Assembly (NCBI RefSeq): GCF_003703395.1
Contig: NZ_RDQN01000003.1
Span: 186,001-250,000, forward strand
Length of the DNA: 64,000 bases
Direction: 5' to 3'
DNA from: Pseudoxanthomonas spadix
GTDB lineage: Bacteria; Pseudomonadota; Gammaproteobacteria; Xanthomonadales; Xanthomonadaceae
The notes below the pieces were generated by a model. It ran no database searches. It was not told where the DNA came from and saw only the letters and a program-made list of their open reading frames with translations. Each line of letters begins with the position of its first letter. Position 1 is the first letter of the stretch. Position numbers and translations under genes: made by a program. Of this stretch, positions 30,182 to 37,514 are shown in pieces.

Positions 30182-31702
30182 GTGTCGAACCTGCTGAGCA
30201 TTCTGATCTGGCTGCCGATCCTCGGCGGTGCCCTGGCACTGGCGATGGGGGCCGGACGCGCGCAAGCCGCACGCTGGCTGGCCCTCATCGTCGCGCTGCT
30301 GACCTTCCTGGCGAGCATTCCGTTGCTGACCCACCTGCAGTGGGGCAGCGGCGAGATCCAGTTCGTCGAGAAGCACGCCTGGGTGTCGGCCTTCGACATC
30401 TGGTATGCGCTGGGGGCCGATGGCATCTCGGTGGCGCTGATCGTGTTGACCACGCTGACCACGCTGCTGGCGTTGATCGGCGCCTGGACGGCGATCGACA
30501 AGCGGGTCAACCAGTACGTGGCCGCCTTCCTGATGCTGGAAGGCATGATGATCGGCGTGTTCAGTGCCACCGACGCGATCCTGTTCTACGTGTTCTTTGA
30601 AGCGATGCTGATCCCGATGTTCCTGATCATCGGCATCTGGGGCGGCCCGCGCCGCATCTATGCGTCGATCAAGTTCTTCCTGTACACCTTCCTCGGCTCG
30701 GTACTGATGCTGGTCGGGTTGATCTACCTGTACATGAAGGGCGGCGAGCTGGGCCATGCAAGCTTCCAGTTCGCCGATCTGTACATCCTGCCGCTGACGG
30801 CCAGGGAACAGACCTGGTTGTTCTTCGCCTTCCTGATCGCCTTCGCGGTCAAGGTGCCGATGTTCCCGTTCCACACCTGGCTGCCGGACGCGCATGTGGA
30901 GGCGCCGACTGCAGGCTCGGTGATCCTGGCCGCGATCATGCTCAAGATCGGTGGCTATGGCTTCCTGCGCTTCTCGCTGCCGATCACGCCCGATGCGGCC
31001 CACGAGTGGGGCCAGCTGGTGATCGTGCTATCGCTGATCGGCATCGTCTACGTCGGCCTGGTGGCGCTGGTGCAGGAGGACATGAAGAAGCTGATCGCCT
31101 ATTCGTCGGTCTCGCACATGGGCTTTGTCACCCTGGGCACCTTCATTGCCGCCGGCCTGATGCGCGATTACGACAACGGCGATGCCGCGCGCCTGGGCCT
31201 GCAGGGCGCGGTGGTGCAGATGATCTCGCATGGCTTGGTCTCCGGCGCGATGTTCTCGCTGGTCGGCGTGGTCTACGACCGCATGCACACGCGCATGATC
31301 AAGGACTACGGCGGGGTGGCCAATGTCATGCCCTGGTTTGCGGTGTTCTTCGTGTTCTTCGGCATGGCCAACTCGGGCCTGCCGGGCACCAGCGGCTTCG
31401 TTGGCGAGTTCATGGTGATCCTGGCCAGCTTCCAGAAGCATCCCTACATCGCCGTGGTCGCGGCGCTGACCCTGATCATCGGCGCCGGCTACACGTTGTG
31501 GCTGGTCAAGCGCGTGCTGTACGGGGAAGTGGCCAACAGCCACGTCGCCGAACTGAAGGACATCAACTGGCGCGAAGCCCTGGTGCTGGGCGTGTTCGCC
31601 GCCGGCACGCTGGCCATCGGTGTGTATCCCAAGCCGCTGACCGACCTGCTCGAGCCGTCGATCGCGCAACTGGCGATGCAGCTCGCCACCAGCAAGCTGT
31701 AA
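30182..31702 (+). CDS. nuoM: NADH-quinone oxidoreductase subunit M
   Basis: 506 aa, starting at GTG 30182. Second antiporter-like pump with about 14 helices. FFEAMLIPMFLIIGIWGG, VKVPMFPFHTWLPDAHVEAP, and the Lys-containing SVSHMGFVTLG region match the family. It lies 19 bp after nuoL and 13 bp before nuoN. Confidence 0.97.
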   Translation: MSNLLSILIWLPILGGALALAMGAGRAQAARWLALIVALLTFLASIPLLTHLQWGSGEIQFVEKHAWVSAFDIWYALGADGISVALIVLTTLTTLLALIGAWTAIDKRVNQYVAAFLMLEGMMIGVFSATDAILFYVFFEAMLIPMFLIIGIWGGPRRIYASIKFFLYTFLGSVLMLVGLIYLYMKGGELGHASFQFADLYILPLTAREQTWLFFAFLIAFAVKVPMFPFHTWLPDAHVEAPTAGSVILAAIMLKIGGYGFLRFSLPITPDAAHEWGQLVIVLSLIGIVYVGLVALVQEDMKKLIAYSSVSHMGFVTLGTFIAAGLMRDYDNGDAARLGLQGAVVQMISHGLVSGAMFSLVGVVYDRMHTRMIKDYGGVANVMPWFAVFFVFFGMANSGLPGTSGFVGEFMVILASFQKHPYIAVVAALTLIIGAGYTLWLVKRVLYGEVANSHVAELKDINWREALVLGVFAAGTLAIGVYPKPLTDLLEPSIAQLAMQLATSKL

Positions 31703-31715
31703 GGACTCCAACGTC

Positions 31716-33182
31716 ATGGCCGCCCCGATGCTTTCCTCCGCCCCCGTCACCGACCTGCTGCCGATCATTCCGGAGCTGGTCGTGGTTGCCGGTGCCTTCG
31801 CGCTGCTGATCCTGGACGTGTTCCTGGACGCGCGCCGCCGCGTCGTCACCCACGGCCTGACCCTGGTGGTGCTGGCGATCGCCTTGGTCCTGCTGGTGAC
31901 CCACGTCGGCTGGGATGCCGCAGGCGCCAGGACGGTGTTCAACGGCATGTTCGTGCGCGATCAGCTGGCCGATGTGATCAAGGCCGCGATCGTGCTGGTC
32001 TCGGGCCTGTCGCTGGTCTATGGCTGGCCGTACCTGCGCGAGCGCAACCTGTATCCGGGCGAATTTCCTGTGCTGGTGCTGTTCGCCAGCGCCGGCATGA
32101 TGATGCTGGCCTCGGCCGGCAGCCTGGTGATGGTCTACCTGGGCCTGGAACTGCTGTCGCTGTGTTCGTATGCGCTGGTCGGCATGAACCGCGACAACGG
32201 CCTGGCGACCGAGGCGGCGATGAAGTACATCGTGCTCGGGTCGATCGCTTCGGGCTTGCTGCTCTACGGCATGTCGCTGGTCTACGGTGCGACCGGTTCG
32301 CTGGAGCTGTCGCAGATCAACGCCGCCATCGCCGGCATTGCCGATCGCCCGATGCTGCTGACCGGGATGGTGTTCATGGTCTGCGGCATCGCCTTCAAGC
32401 TGGGCGCCGCGCCGTTCCACATGTGGCTGCCGGACGTCTACCAGGGCGCGCCGACGCCGATCACGCTGTTCATCAGCGCCGGTCCCAAGCTGGCCGCCTT
32501 CGCCATGGCCTATCGCGTGCTGGAGCAGGGCGTGGGCCCGACTTCGCCGCAGTGGCAGCTGTTGCTGGCCGGCCTGGCCGCACTGTCGCTGATCATCGGT
32601 AATGTCGTGGCCATCGCCCAGCGCAACCTCAAGCGCATGCTGGCCTATTCGACCGTGTCGCACATGGGCTTCCTGCTGCTCGGCCTGGCCGGCGGTGGAC
32701 CCGAGGGCTATGCAGCGGCGCTGTTCTACGGCATCACCTACGCGCTGATGTCGGCCGCCTCGTTCGGCGCGATCCTGGTGCTGTCGCGCCGCGGTTTCGA
32801 AGCGGAGATGATCGACGATTTCAAGGGGCTGAGCTCGCGCAGCCCGTGGATGGCCGGCATGGTGCTGTGCGTGATGGCCTCGCTGGCCGGGGTGCCGCCG
32901 TTCCTGGGCTTCTGGGCCAAGCTGGTGGTATTGCGCGCGGCCTTGAACGGCGACCTGATGTGGCTGGCGCTGCTGGCGGTGGTGTGCGCGGTGATCGGCG
33001 CGTTCTACTACCTGCGCGTGGTCAAGGTGATGTACTTCGACGAGCCGGTTGGCGCATTGCCGGCGCCGCGCGCGGGCAAGGTCGTGCCGTTTCTGTTTGG
33101 CGTCAACGCGCTGGGCCTGCTGGTGCTGGGTCTTGCCTGGAACCCATTGATGACCTGGTGCAAGGCCGCCTTCGGCCTGTGA
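31716..33182 (+). CDS. nuoN: NADH-quinone oxidoreductase subunit N
   Basis: 488 aa, about 14 helices. The third antiporter-like pump and last gene of the operon. YLGLELLSLCSYALVG, KLGAAPFHMWLPDVYQGAP, and the ISAGPKLAAFAM segment carry the conserved Glu and Lys residues. No clear terminator follows; the tRNA-Met promoter starts 29 bp downstream. Confidence 0.97.
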   Translation: MAAPMLSSAPVTDLLPIIPELVVVAGAFALLILDVFLDARRRVVTHGLTLVVLAIALVLLVTHVGWDAAGARTVFNGMFVRDQLADVIKAAIVLVSGLSLVYGWPYLRERNLYPGEFPVLVLFASAGMMMLASAGSLVMVYLGLELLSLCSYALVGMNRDNGLATEAAMKYIVLGSIASGLLLYGMSLVYGATGSLELSQINAAIAGIADRPMLLTGMVFMVCGIAFKLGAAPFHMWLPDVYQGAPTPITLFISAGPKLAAFAMAYRVLEQGVGPTSPQWQLLLAGLAALSLIIGNVVAIAQRNLKRMLAYSTVSHMGFLLLGLAGGGPEGYAAALFYGITYALMSAASFGAILVLSRRGFEAEMIDDFKGLSSRSPWMAGMVLCVMASLAGVPPFLGFWAKLVVLRAALNGDLMWLALLAVVCAVIGAFYYLRVVKVMYFDEPVGALPAPRAGKVVPFLFGVNALGLLVLGLAWNPLMTWCKAAFGL

Positions 33183-33211
33183 TCCATTCAGTCGCCAAGG
33201 TGTCACAGGGC

Positions 33212-33240
33212 TTGCCTATTTTCCTGTAATTCTCCATAAT
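33212..33240 (+). promoter_or_regulatory. Promoter of the initiator tRNA genes
   Basis: TTGCCT (33212-33217), a 17-bp spacer, CATAAT (33235-33240). Transcription would start near 33247, about five bases before the mature tRNA 5' end. Confidence 0.7.
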
Positions 33241-33251
33241 TCCGCTCCTGA

Positions 33252-33328
33252 TGCGGGGTGGAGCAGTCTGGCAGCTCGTCGGGCTCATAACCCGAAGGTC
33301 GCAGGTTCAAATCCTGCCCCCGCTACCA
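33252..33328 (+). tRNA. Initiator tRNA-fMet (CAT), copy 1
   Basis: 77 nt with an encoded CCA. The anticodon stem has the three consecutive G-C pairs of initiators (GGG-CTCATAA-CCC), and the acceptor GCGGGG/CCCCGC leaves position 1 unpaired. Here position 1 is T opposite T at 72; E. coli has C opposite A. The unpaired first position is the formylation determinant. Confidence 0.95.
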
Positions 33329-33373
33329 ATGAATCTACGTTCGAGATGACGTAGTCGCTTCAGAAGTTTCTGT

Positions 33374-33450
33374 TGCGGGGTGGAGCAGTCTGGCAGCTCG
33401 TCGGGCTCATAACCCGAAGGTCGCAGGTTCAAATCCTGCCCCCGCTACCA
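33374..33450 (+). tRNA. Initiator tRNA-fMet (CAT), copy 2
   Basis: Identical over all 77 nt to the copy 122 bp upstream. The 45-bp spacer contains CTACGT and ACGTAG, a hairpin likely used in processing. No separate promoter is evident, so the two are probably one transcript. Confidence 0.95.
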
Positions 33451-33487
33451 CGGAAAATCTGCATCGGCGACGATGCAGCGGTGGTAC

Positions 33488-33526
33488 ACGAAACGGCGTT
33501 CCCGGCAACGGGCTCGCCGTTTTCGT
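33488..33526 (+). terminator. Intrinsic terminator after the tRNA-fMet pair
   Basis: AAACGGCG (33491-33498) pairs with CGCCGTTT (33515-33522), a 16-nt loop lies between, and TCGTTTG follows. The stem can extend with ACG/CGT around a bulged base. Confidence 0.6.
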
Positions 33527-33644
33527 TTGTGCTGGATCGTGGGGTTTCGGGCCAGGGCTTGCGATCGTCCAGACGGGGGTTTCCCTGCAGCGACTTTGCG
33601 CAGCTGCTTCACTGGATCTGTCGATCCTTGTCAAGGCGACGCGC

Positions 33645-33664
33645 CCATGTGCATGCCCACATGG
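33645..33664. promoter_or_regulatory. Palindrome upstream of the small Gly-rich gene
   Basis: CCATGTG (33645-33651) and CACATGG (33658-33664) form a perfect 7-bp inverted repeat with a 6-bp spacer. It lies 55 bp before the start of the 55-aa ORF, in a position typical for a repressor or activator site. Nothing else recognisable lies between the terminator and this site. Confidence 0.3.
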
Positions 33665-33719
33665 CTTCAGAACGCGTCGAGGGAGCGAATCCTGCGGCGG
33701 TGGATAGATCGAGGAACGC

Positions 33720-33887
33720 ATGAACAAGCGCGCGGGTTGGAGTCTGGGAATCGGCATGGCATTGGGCGCCGCGCTGGGCGTGGGCTTTGGCGCGGCCATG
33801 CATGACATCGGTGCCGGCCTGGCGGTCGGGCTCGGCCTGGGTGCCGTGCTCGGTGCGTTCAAGCTCAGCCAGAAAAAACGCCGCTGA
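33720..33887 (+). CDS. 55-aa glycine-zipper membrane micro-protein
   Basis: ATG at 33720 after GAGGAACGC. After a short basic start (MNKRAGWS) almost the whole sequence is small-residue hydrophobic with G-x3-G spacing (GIGMALGAALGVGF, then AGLAVGLGLGAVLGAF). It ends in a basic SQKKRR tail. Two short membrane helices or one glycine-zipper hairpin are predicted. The function is unknown to me. A second protein of the same kind is encoded 108 bp downstream, which supports both being real. Confidence 0.6.
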   Translation: MNKRAGWSLGIGMALGAALGVGFGAAMHDIGAGLAVGLGLGAVLGAFKLSQKKRR

Positions 33888-33994
33888 CCCATGAGGGCCG
33901 CCGCGCATGCGGTCACATCGGCCGGCGTGATGCGTCCTGTCCCACAAGGGCCCCGCACGGCGGCGTGTGGTGCGGCCCGGACAGGAGCAACGAC

Positions 33995-34180
33995 ATGAAA
34001 CGCCATCGCGGCATCGTGGTATTGGTACTGGGCATCGCCCTGGGCGCGGCCCTGGGCGCGGCGACTGGGGAGATGGGCCTGTGGCTGGGCATGGGCGCCG
34101 GCATCGGCGCGGGCTGGATGGCGCTGCTGGGCGGGATCGATCGCGGCCGTCGCTGCCTGCGCGGGCGCGCGCGCGACTGA
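33995..34180 (+). CDS. 61-aa glycine-zipper membrane micro-protein
   Basis: ATG at 33995 behind a strong ACAGGAG. The composition resembles the preceding micro-protein: basic N-terminus MKRHRG, then GIALGAALGAATGEMG and GMGAGIGAGWMALLGG, and a basic C-terminal RGRRCLRGRARD. Likely membrane-embedded, with unknown role. It is followed 45 bp later by folP. Confidence 0.65.
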   Translation: MKRHRGIVVLVLGIALGAALGAATGEMGLWLGMGAGIGAGWMALLGGIDRGRRCLRGRARD

Positions 34181-34225
34181 CGCGTATCATGCGCGCTCGC
34201 TGAAACTGCCCACGGAGTGCGCCGC

Positions 34226-35125
34226 ATGTTCGACACCTCGGTCCAGCTGGATTGCGCCGGGCGCCTGCTGCGTCTGGACCGTCCGCGGGTGATGGGCATC
34301 GTCAACGTCACCCCCGATTCGTTCTCCGACGGCGGCGCGCACGACACCCTGGAGGCGGCCGTCGCCCATGGCCTGCAACTGGCTGCCGAAGGCGCCGACC
34401 TGCTGGACGTCGGCGGCGAGTCCACCCGCCCGGGCGCGCAGCCGGTGCCGCTGGAAGAAGAGCTGCGCCGGGTGGTGCCGGTGATCGAGCGGCTCGCGCG
34501 CCAGACCACGCTGCCGATCAGCATCGATACCTTCAAGCCGGCGGTGATGCGCGCGGCGGTGGCCGCCGGCGCCGGCATGATCAACGACATCCGCGCACTG
34601 CGCGAGGACGGCGCGCTCGAAGCGGCCGCCGAACTCGGCGTGCCGGTGGTGCTGATGCACATGCTGGGCCAGCCGCAGTCGATGCAGGACGCGCCGGTGT
34701 ATGACGACGTGGTGGGCCAGGTGCATCGGTTCCTGGCCGAGCGGATCCTTGCCGCGGAAATGAGCGGCATCGACAGGAAGAAGCTCGTGGTCGATCCCGG
34801 CTTCGGCTTCGGCAAGACCACCGCGCACAACCTGGCGCTGCTGGCCCAGCTGCAGCGCTTTGGCGAACTGGGGGTGCCGGTGCTGGCCGGGCTCTCGCGC
34901 AAGCGCAGCATCGGCGAAATCACCGGGCGCCAGGTGCCGGCCGAGCGTCTGGCCGGCTCGGTGGCCGCGCACCTGATCGCCGCCCAGCGCGGCGCGATGA
35001 TCCTGCGCGTGCATGACGTGGCCGCCACGGTCGACGCGCTGAAGGTCTGGGCGGCGGTGGCTGCCGTGCCGATGCCGCGTGCCGATGCGCCGGCGGCGCA
35101 GGTCCGCTGGCCCGACGAAGATTGA
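34226..35125 (+). CDS. folP: Dihydropteroate synthase
   Basis: 299 aa. Joins p-aminobenzoate to dihydropterin pyrophosphate in folate synthesis; the sulfonamide target. VMGIVNVTPDSFSDGG and GGESTRPGAQPV are the two signatures, NDIRAL and DPGFGFGKT the later pterin-site blocks, and LSRKRSIGEITG carries the conserved Lys/Arg. GGAG at 34214-34217 favours ATG 34226 over GTG 34217. It lies away from ftsH and glmM, with which it usually clusters, and is convergent with gntK, 10 bp apart. Confidence 0.96.
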   Translation: MFDTSVQLDCAGRLLRLDRPRVMGIVNVTPDSFSDGGAHDTLEAAVAHGLQLAAEGADLLDVGGESTRPGAQPVPLEEELRRVVPVIERLARQTTLPISIDTFKPAVMRAAVAAGAGMINDIRALREDGALEAAAELGVPVVLMHMLGQPQSMQDAPVYDDVVGQVHRFLAERILAAEMSGIDRKKLVVDPGFGFGKTTAHNLALLAQLQRFGELGVPVLAGLSRKRSIGEITGRQVPAERLAGSVAAHLIAAQRGAMILRVHDVAATVDALKVWAAVAAVPMPRADAPAAQVRWPDED

Positions 35126-35135
35126 CCAGCTCAGC

Positions 35136-35648
35136 TCAGCGCAGGGCAGGGAGCTGGGCGATGATCTGGGCGACCGTGCCTTCGACCGGGCCCTTGGGCA
35201 CCACCCGCACGGCGCGTTCATCGGCCGCTGGCGGTTCCAGCGTGGCGAGCTGGTCATCGAGCAGGCTGGCCGGCATGAAATGGCCGGACCGGTGTCCGAT
35301 GCGCTGCTCCAGGGTGGCGCGGTCCACGTCCAGCCACACGAACACCATGTCCGGATCGGCCTGGCGCAGCACATCCCGGTAGCGGCGCTTGAGGGCCGAG
35401 CAGGACACCACCACGCGGTGCTGCAATGCGCGTTGCTCGGCGATCCACGCGGCCACCTTCTGCAGCCACGGCAAGCGGTCGGCATCGTCCAGGGCGATAC
35501 CGGCGCGCATCTTCTCCACGTTGGCGGCCGGGTGCAGGTCGTCGGCGTCGAGCACATGACAGTCCAGCTCGGCGCCGAGCAGGTTGGATATCGTGGTCTT
35601 GCCGGAGGCCGAAACGCCCATCACCACCAATGTCCCGGGATTGCTCAT
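35136..35648 (-). CDS. gntK: Gluconokinase, GntK type
   Basis: 170 aa P-loop kinase that phosphorylates D-gluconate to 6-phosphogluconate. The Walker A GVSASGKT is at 11-18. DADDLHP and the lid region follow, and ALKRRYRDVLR is the typical central helix. It is the last gene of the minus-strand set GH15-zwf-gntK, 102 bp after zwf. Together these connect glucose and gluconate to the pentose-phosphate and Entner-Doudoroff routes. Confidence 0.94.
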   Translation of the reverse strand: MSNPGTLVVMGVSASGKTTISNLLGAELDCHVLDADDLHPAANVEKMRAGIALDDADRLPWLQKVAAWIAEQRALQHRVVVSCSALKRRYRDVLRQADPDMVFVWLDVDRATLEQRIGHRSGHFMPASLLDDQLATLEPPAADERAVRVVPKGPVEGTVAQIIAQLPALR

Positions 35649-35750
35649 GGCTGCGCCTTCGCGTGAAAGGAATCGGATCGGATCAGGGCGAGGCGGTGCA
35701 GCCGTCGCCGTACGGCACTGGGCCGCGTCGCGGTCTGCCGGCCGCGCCGG

Positions 35751-37514
35751 TCACCTTGCGCGCTTGCCGGTGCGCGACCTGGCCGCGGGCGGCGATGTGA
35801 CGGCCTTGGTCGCGGTCTTCGCCGCGTGCCTGGCAGGCGCCTTGGTCGCGTTACGTTTCGCCGGCGCCTTGGCAGGCGCGGCCGCGGCCGCCTTCGGGGC
35901 GCGCTTGTTCTTCGTCGCGCCTGGATCGACTGGACGCCGCGCACGCTGCGGCGGACGCGTGCGGCCCGGCGTCAACACCCGCCAGGTGCGTCCGCCGTCC
36001 AGCGCCAGCAGCGCATCGGCTGCGGCCGGGCCGGCGCTGCCGGCGGCGTAGTTGGGGAATTCGACCGCTGGCTGCCTGGCCCAGGCATCCAGCACCGGCT
36101 GCACGATGCGCCAGGCCGCATCGACCATGGCCGCGTCCTGGAACAGGCCGGCCTCGCCGCGCATGCAGTCGTGCAGCAGGCGCTCGTAGCCGACCGTGTT
36201 CTGCTGCGGGAACCAGTCGCGGTAGCGGAAGTCCATCCGCACCGGCGCCAGGGCCACCGGATAGCCCGGGCGCTTGACGTCGAACTGCAGCGAGATGCCC
36301 TCATCCGGCTGGACGTGCAGCACCAGCCAGTCCGGTCCGTAGCCGCCCACGGCGGTGTGCCGGAACGGCGCCAACGGCGCCGGCTTGAAACGGATCGCCA
36401 CCTCGGTGGTACGGGTGCGCAGGCGCTTGCCGGTGCGCAGGTAGAACGGCACCCCGGCCCAGCGCCAGCTGTCGATGGCCAGCTTGATCGCCACGTAGGT
36501 TTCGGTGTCCGAGGTGGGCGAGACCGTGTCCTCGTCGCGATAGGCCGGCACCGCCTCGCCATTGACCGTGCCGGCCGCATACTGGCCGCGCACCACATCA
36601 TCCGGGCCCAGCGGACGCACTGCCTCGATCACTTCCGAGCGCCGGCGCAGCATCGCCTTGGGGGTGAACTCGCTGGGCGGTTCCATCGCCACCATTGCCA
36701 GCAGCTGGAACAGGTGGTTGGGCACCATGTCGCGCAGTGCGCCGGTGGGTTCGTAGAAGCTGCCGCGGCCTTCCACGCCGATCGTCTCGGCGGCGGTGAT
36801 CTGCACGTGGTCGATGCGGTCCCGGTTCCAGACCGGTTCGAACAGGCCGTTGGCGAAACGGAACGCCAGGATGTTCTGCACCGTCTCCTTGCCCAGGAAA
36901 TGATCGATCCGGAACACCTGGTCCTCGCTCAGCACCTTGCCGATCTGGGCATTGAGCGCGCGGGCGCTGTCCAGGTCGTGGCCAAAGGGTTTTTCGATGA
37001 TGACCCGGCGCCATGGGCCCTCCTGCGCCTGCTTGACCAGGCCGGCGCGGCCCAGTTCGCTGACCGCCTGGCCAAAGAAACGCGGTGCGGTGGCCAGGTA
37101 GAACAGCGCATTGCCCTGGGTACCGTGCCTGTGGTCCAGCTCGGCCAGGCGCGTCTTGAGCGCGCGGTAGTCCGTGGCCACGGTGAAGCTGCCGCGCTGG
37201 TAGTACATGCGTCTGGACAACCAGCGCCAGGTGTCCTCGTCGATGCCGTCGGCCTGGAATTCGCCGCCCCCGCGCTTGGCCTGGCCACGCAGCGCATCGC
37301 CGATCATGCGCCGCCAGGCGGCCTCGCTGATGTCGCCGTGATCGAAGCCGACGATGGCGAAGCGCTCGTCCAGCTGCCCGGCGCGCCTGAGGTTGTACAG
37401 CGCCGGCATCACCAGGCGCCGGGCCAGATCACCGCGCGCGCCGAACAGCACCAGTACGCACGGCGGCGCCAGGGCGGAGGAGTCGGTCACGCCGGGGGAC
37501 GGGGTATCGTTCAT
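35751..37514 (-). CDS. zwf: Glucose-6-phosphate 1-dehydrogenase with histone-H1-like C-terminal tail
   Basis: 587 aa from the ATG complement at 37512-37514; family length is about 490. LFGARGDLARRLVMPALYNL is the nucleotide-binding start (Gly-Ala-x-Gly-Asp-Leu). RVIIEKPFGHDL is the catalytic block and FRIDHFLGKETVQNI carries the active-site His. After about residue 515 comes an unusual tail rich in Ala, Lys, Pro and Arg (repeats such as APAKAPAK, KAPARHAAKTATKA) with nine Lys, ten Arg and one acidic residue. Such AlgP/H1-like tails bind nucleic acids in other proteins; here the role is unknown. The start overlaps the stop of the GH15 gene (ATGA). Confidence 0.94.
   Translation of the reverse strand: MNDTPSPGVTDSSALAPPCVLVLFGARGDLARRLVMPALYNLRRAGQLDERFAIVGFDHGDISEAAWRRMIGDALRGQAKRGGGEFQADGIDEDTWRWLSRRMYYQRGSFTVATDYRALKTRLAELDHRHGTQGNALFYLATAPRFFGQAVSELGRAGLVKQAQEGPWRRVIIEKPFGHDLDSARALNAQIGKVLSEDQVFRIDHFLGKETVQNILAFRFANGLFEPVWNRDRIDHVQITAAETIGVEGRGSFYEPTGALRDMVPNHLFQLLAMVAMEPPSEFTPKAMLRRRSEVIEAVRPLGPDDVVRGQYAAGTVNGEAVPAYRDEDTVSPTSDTETYVAIKLAIDSWRWAGVPFYLRTGKRLRTRTTEVAIRFKPAPLAPFRHTAVGGYGPDWLVLHVQPDEGISLQFDVKRPGYPVALAPVRMDFRYRDWFPQQNTVGYERLLHDCMRGEAGLFQDAAMVDAAWRIVQPVLDAWARQPAVEFPNYAAGSAGPAAADALLALDGGRTWRVLTPGRTRPPQRARRPVDPGATKNKRAPKAAAAAPAKAPAKRNATKAPARHAAKTATKAVTSPPAARSRTGKRAR

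Noticed and set aside
27979-30570. 863-codon open frame on the minus strand
   Set aside because: Shadow of nuoL and nuoM; composition is the Arg/His/Gln-rich pattern of antisense GC-rich DNA.
18180-33182. A missing or broken nuo subunit
   Set aside because: All 14 subunits A-N are present, in frame and with their cluster or channel motifs.
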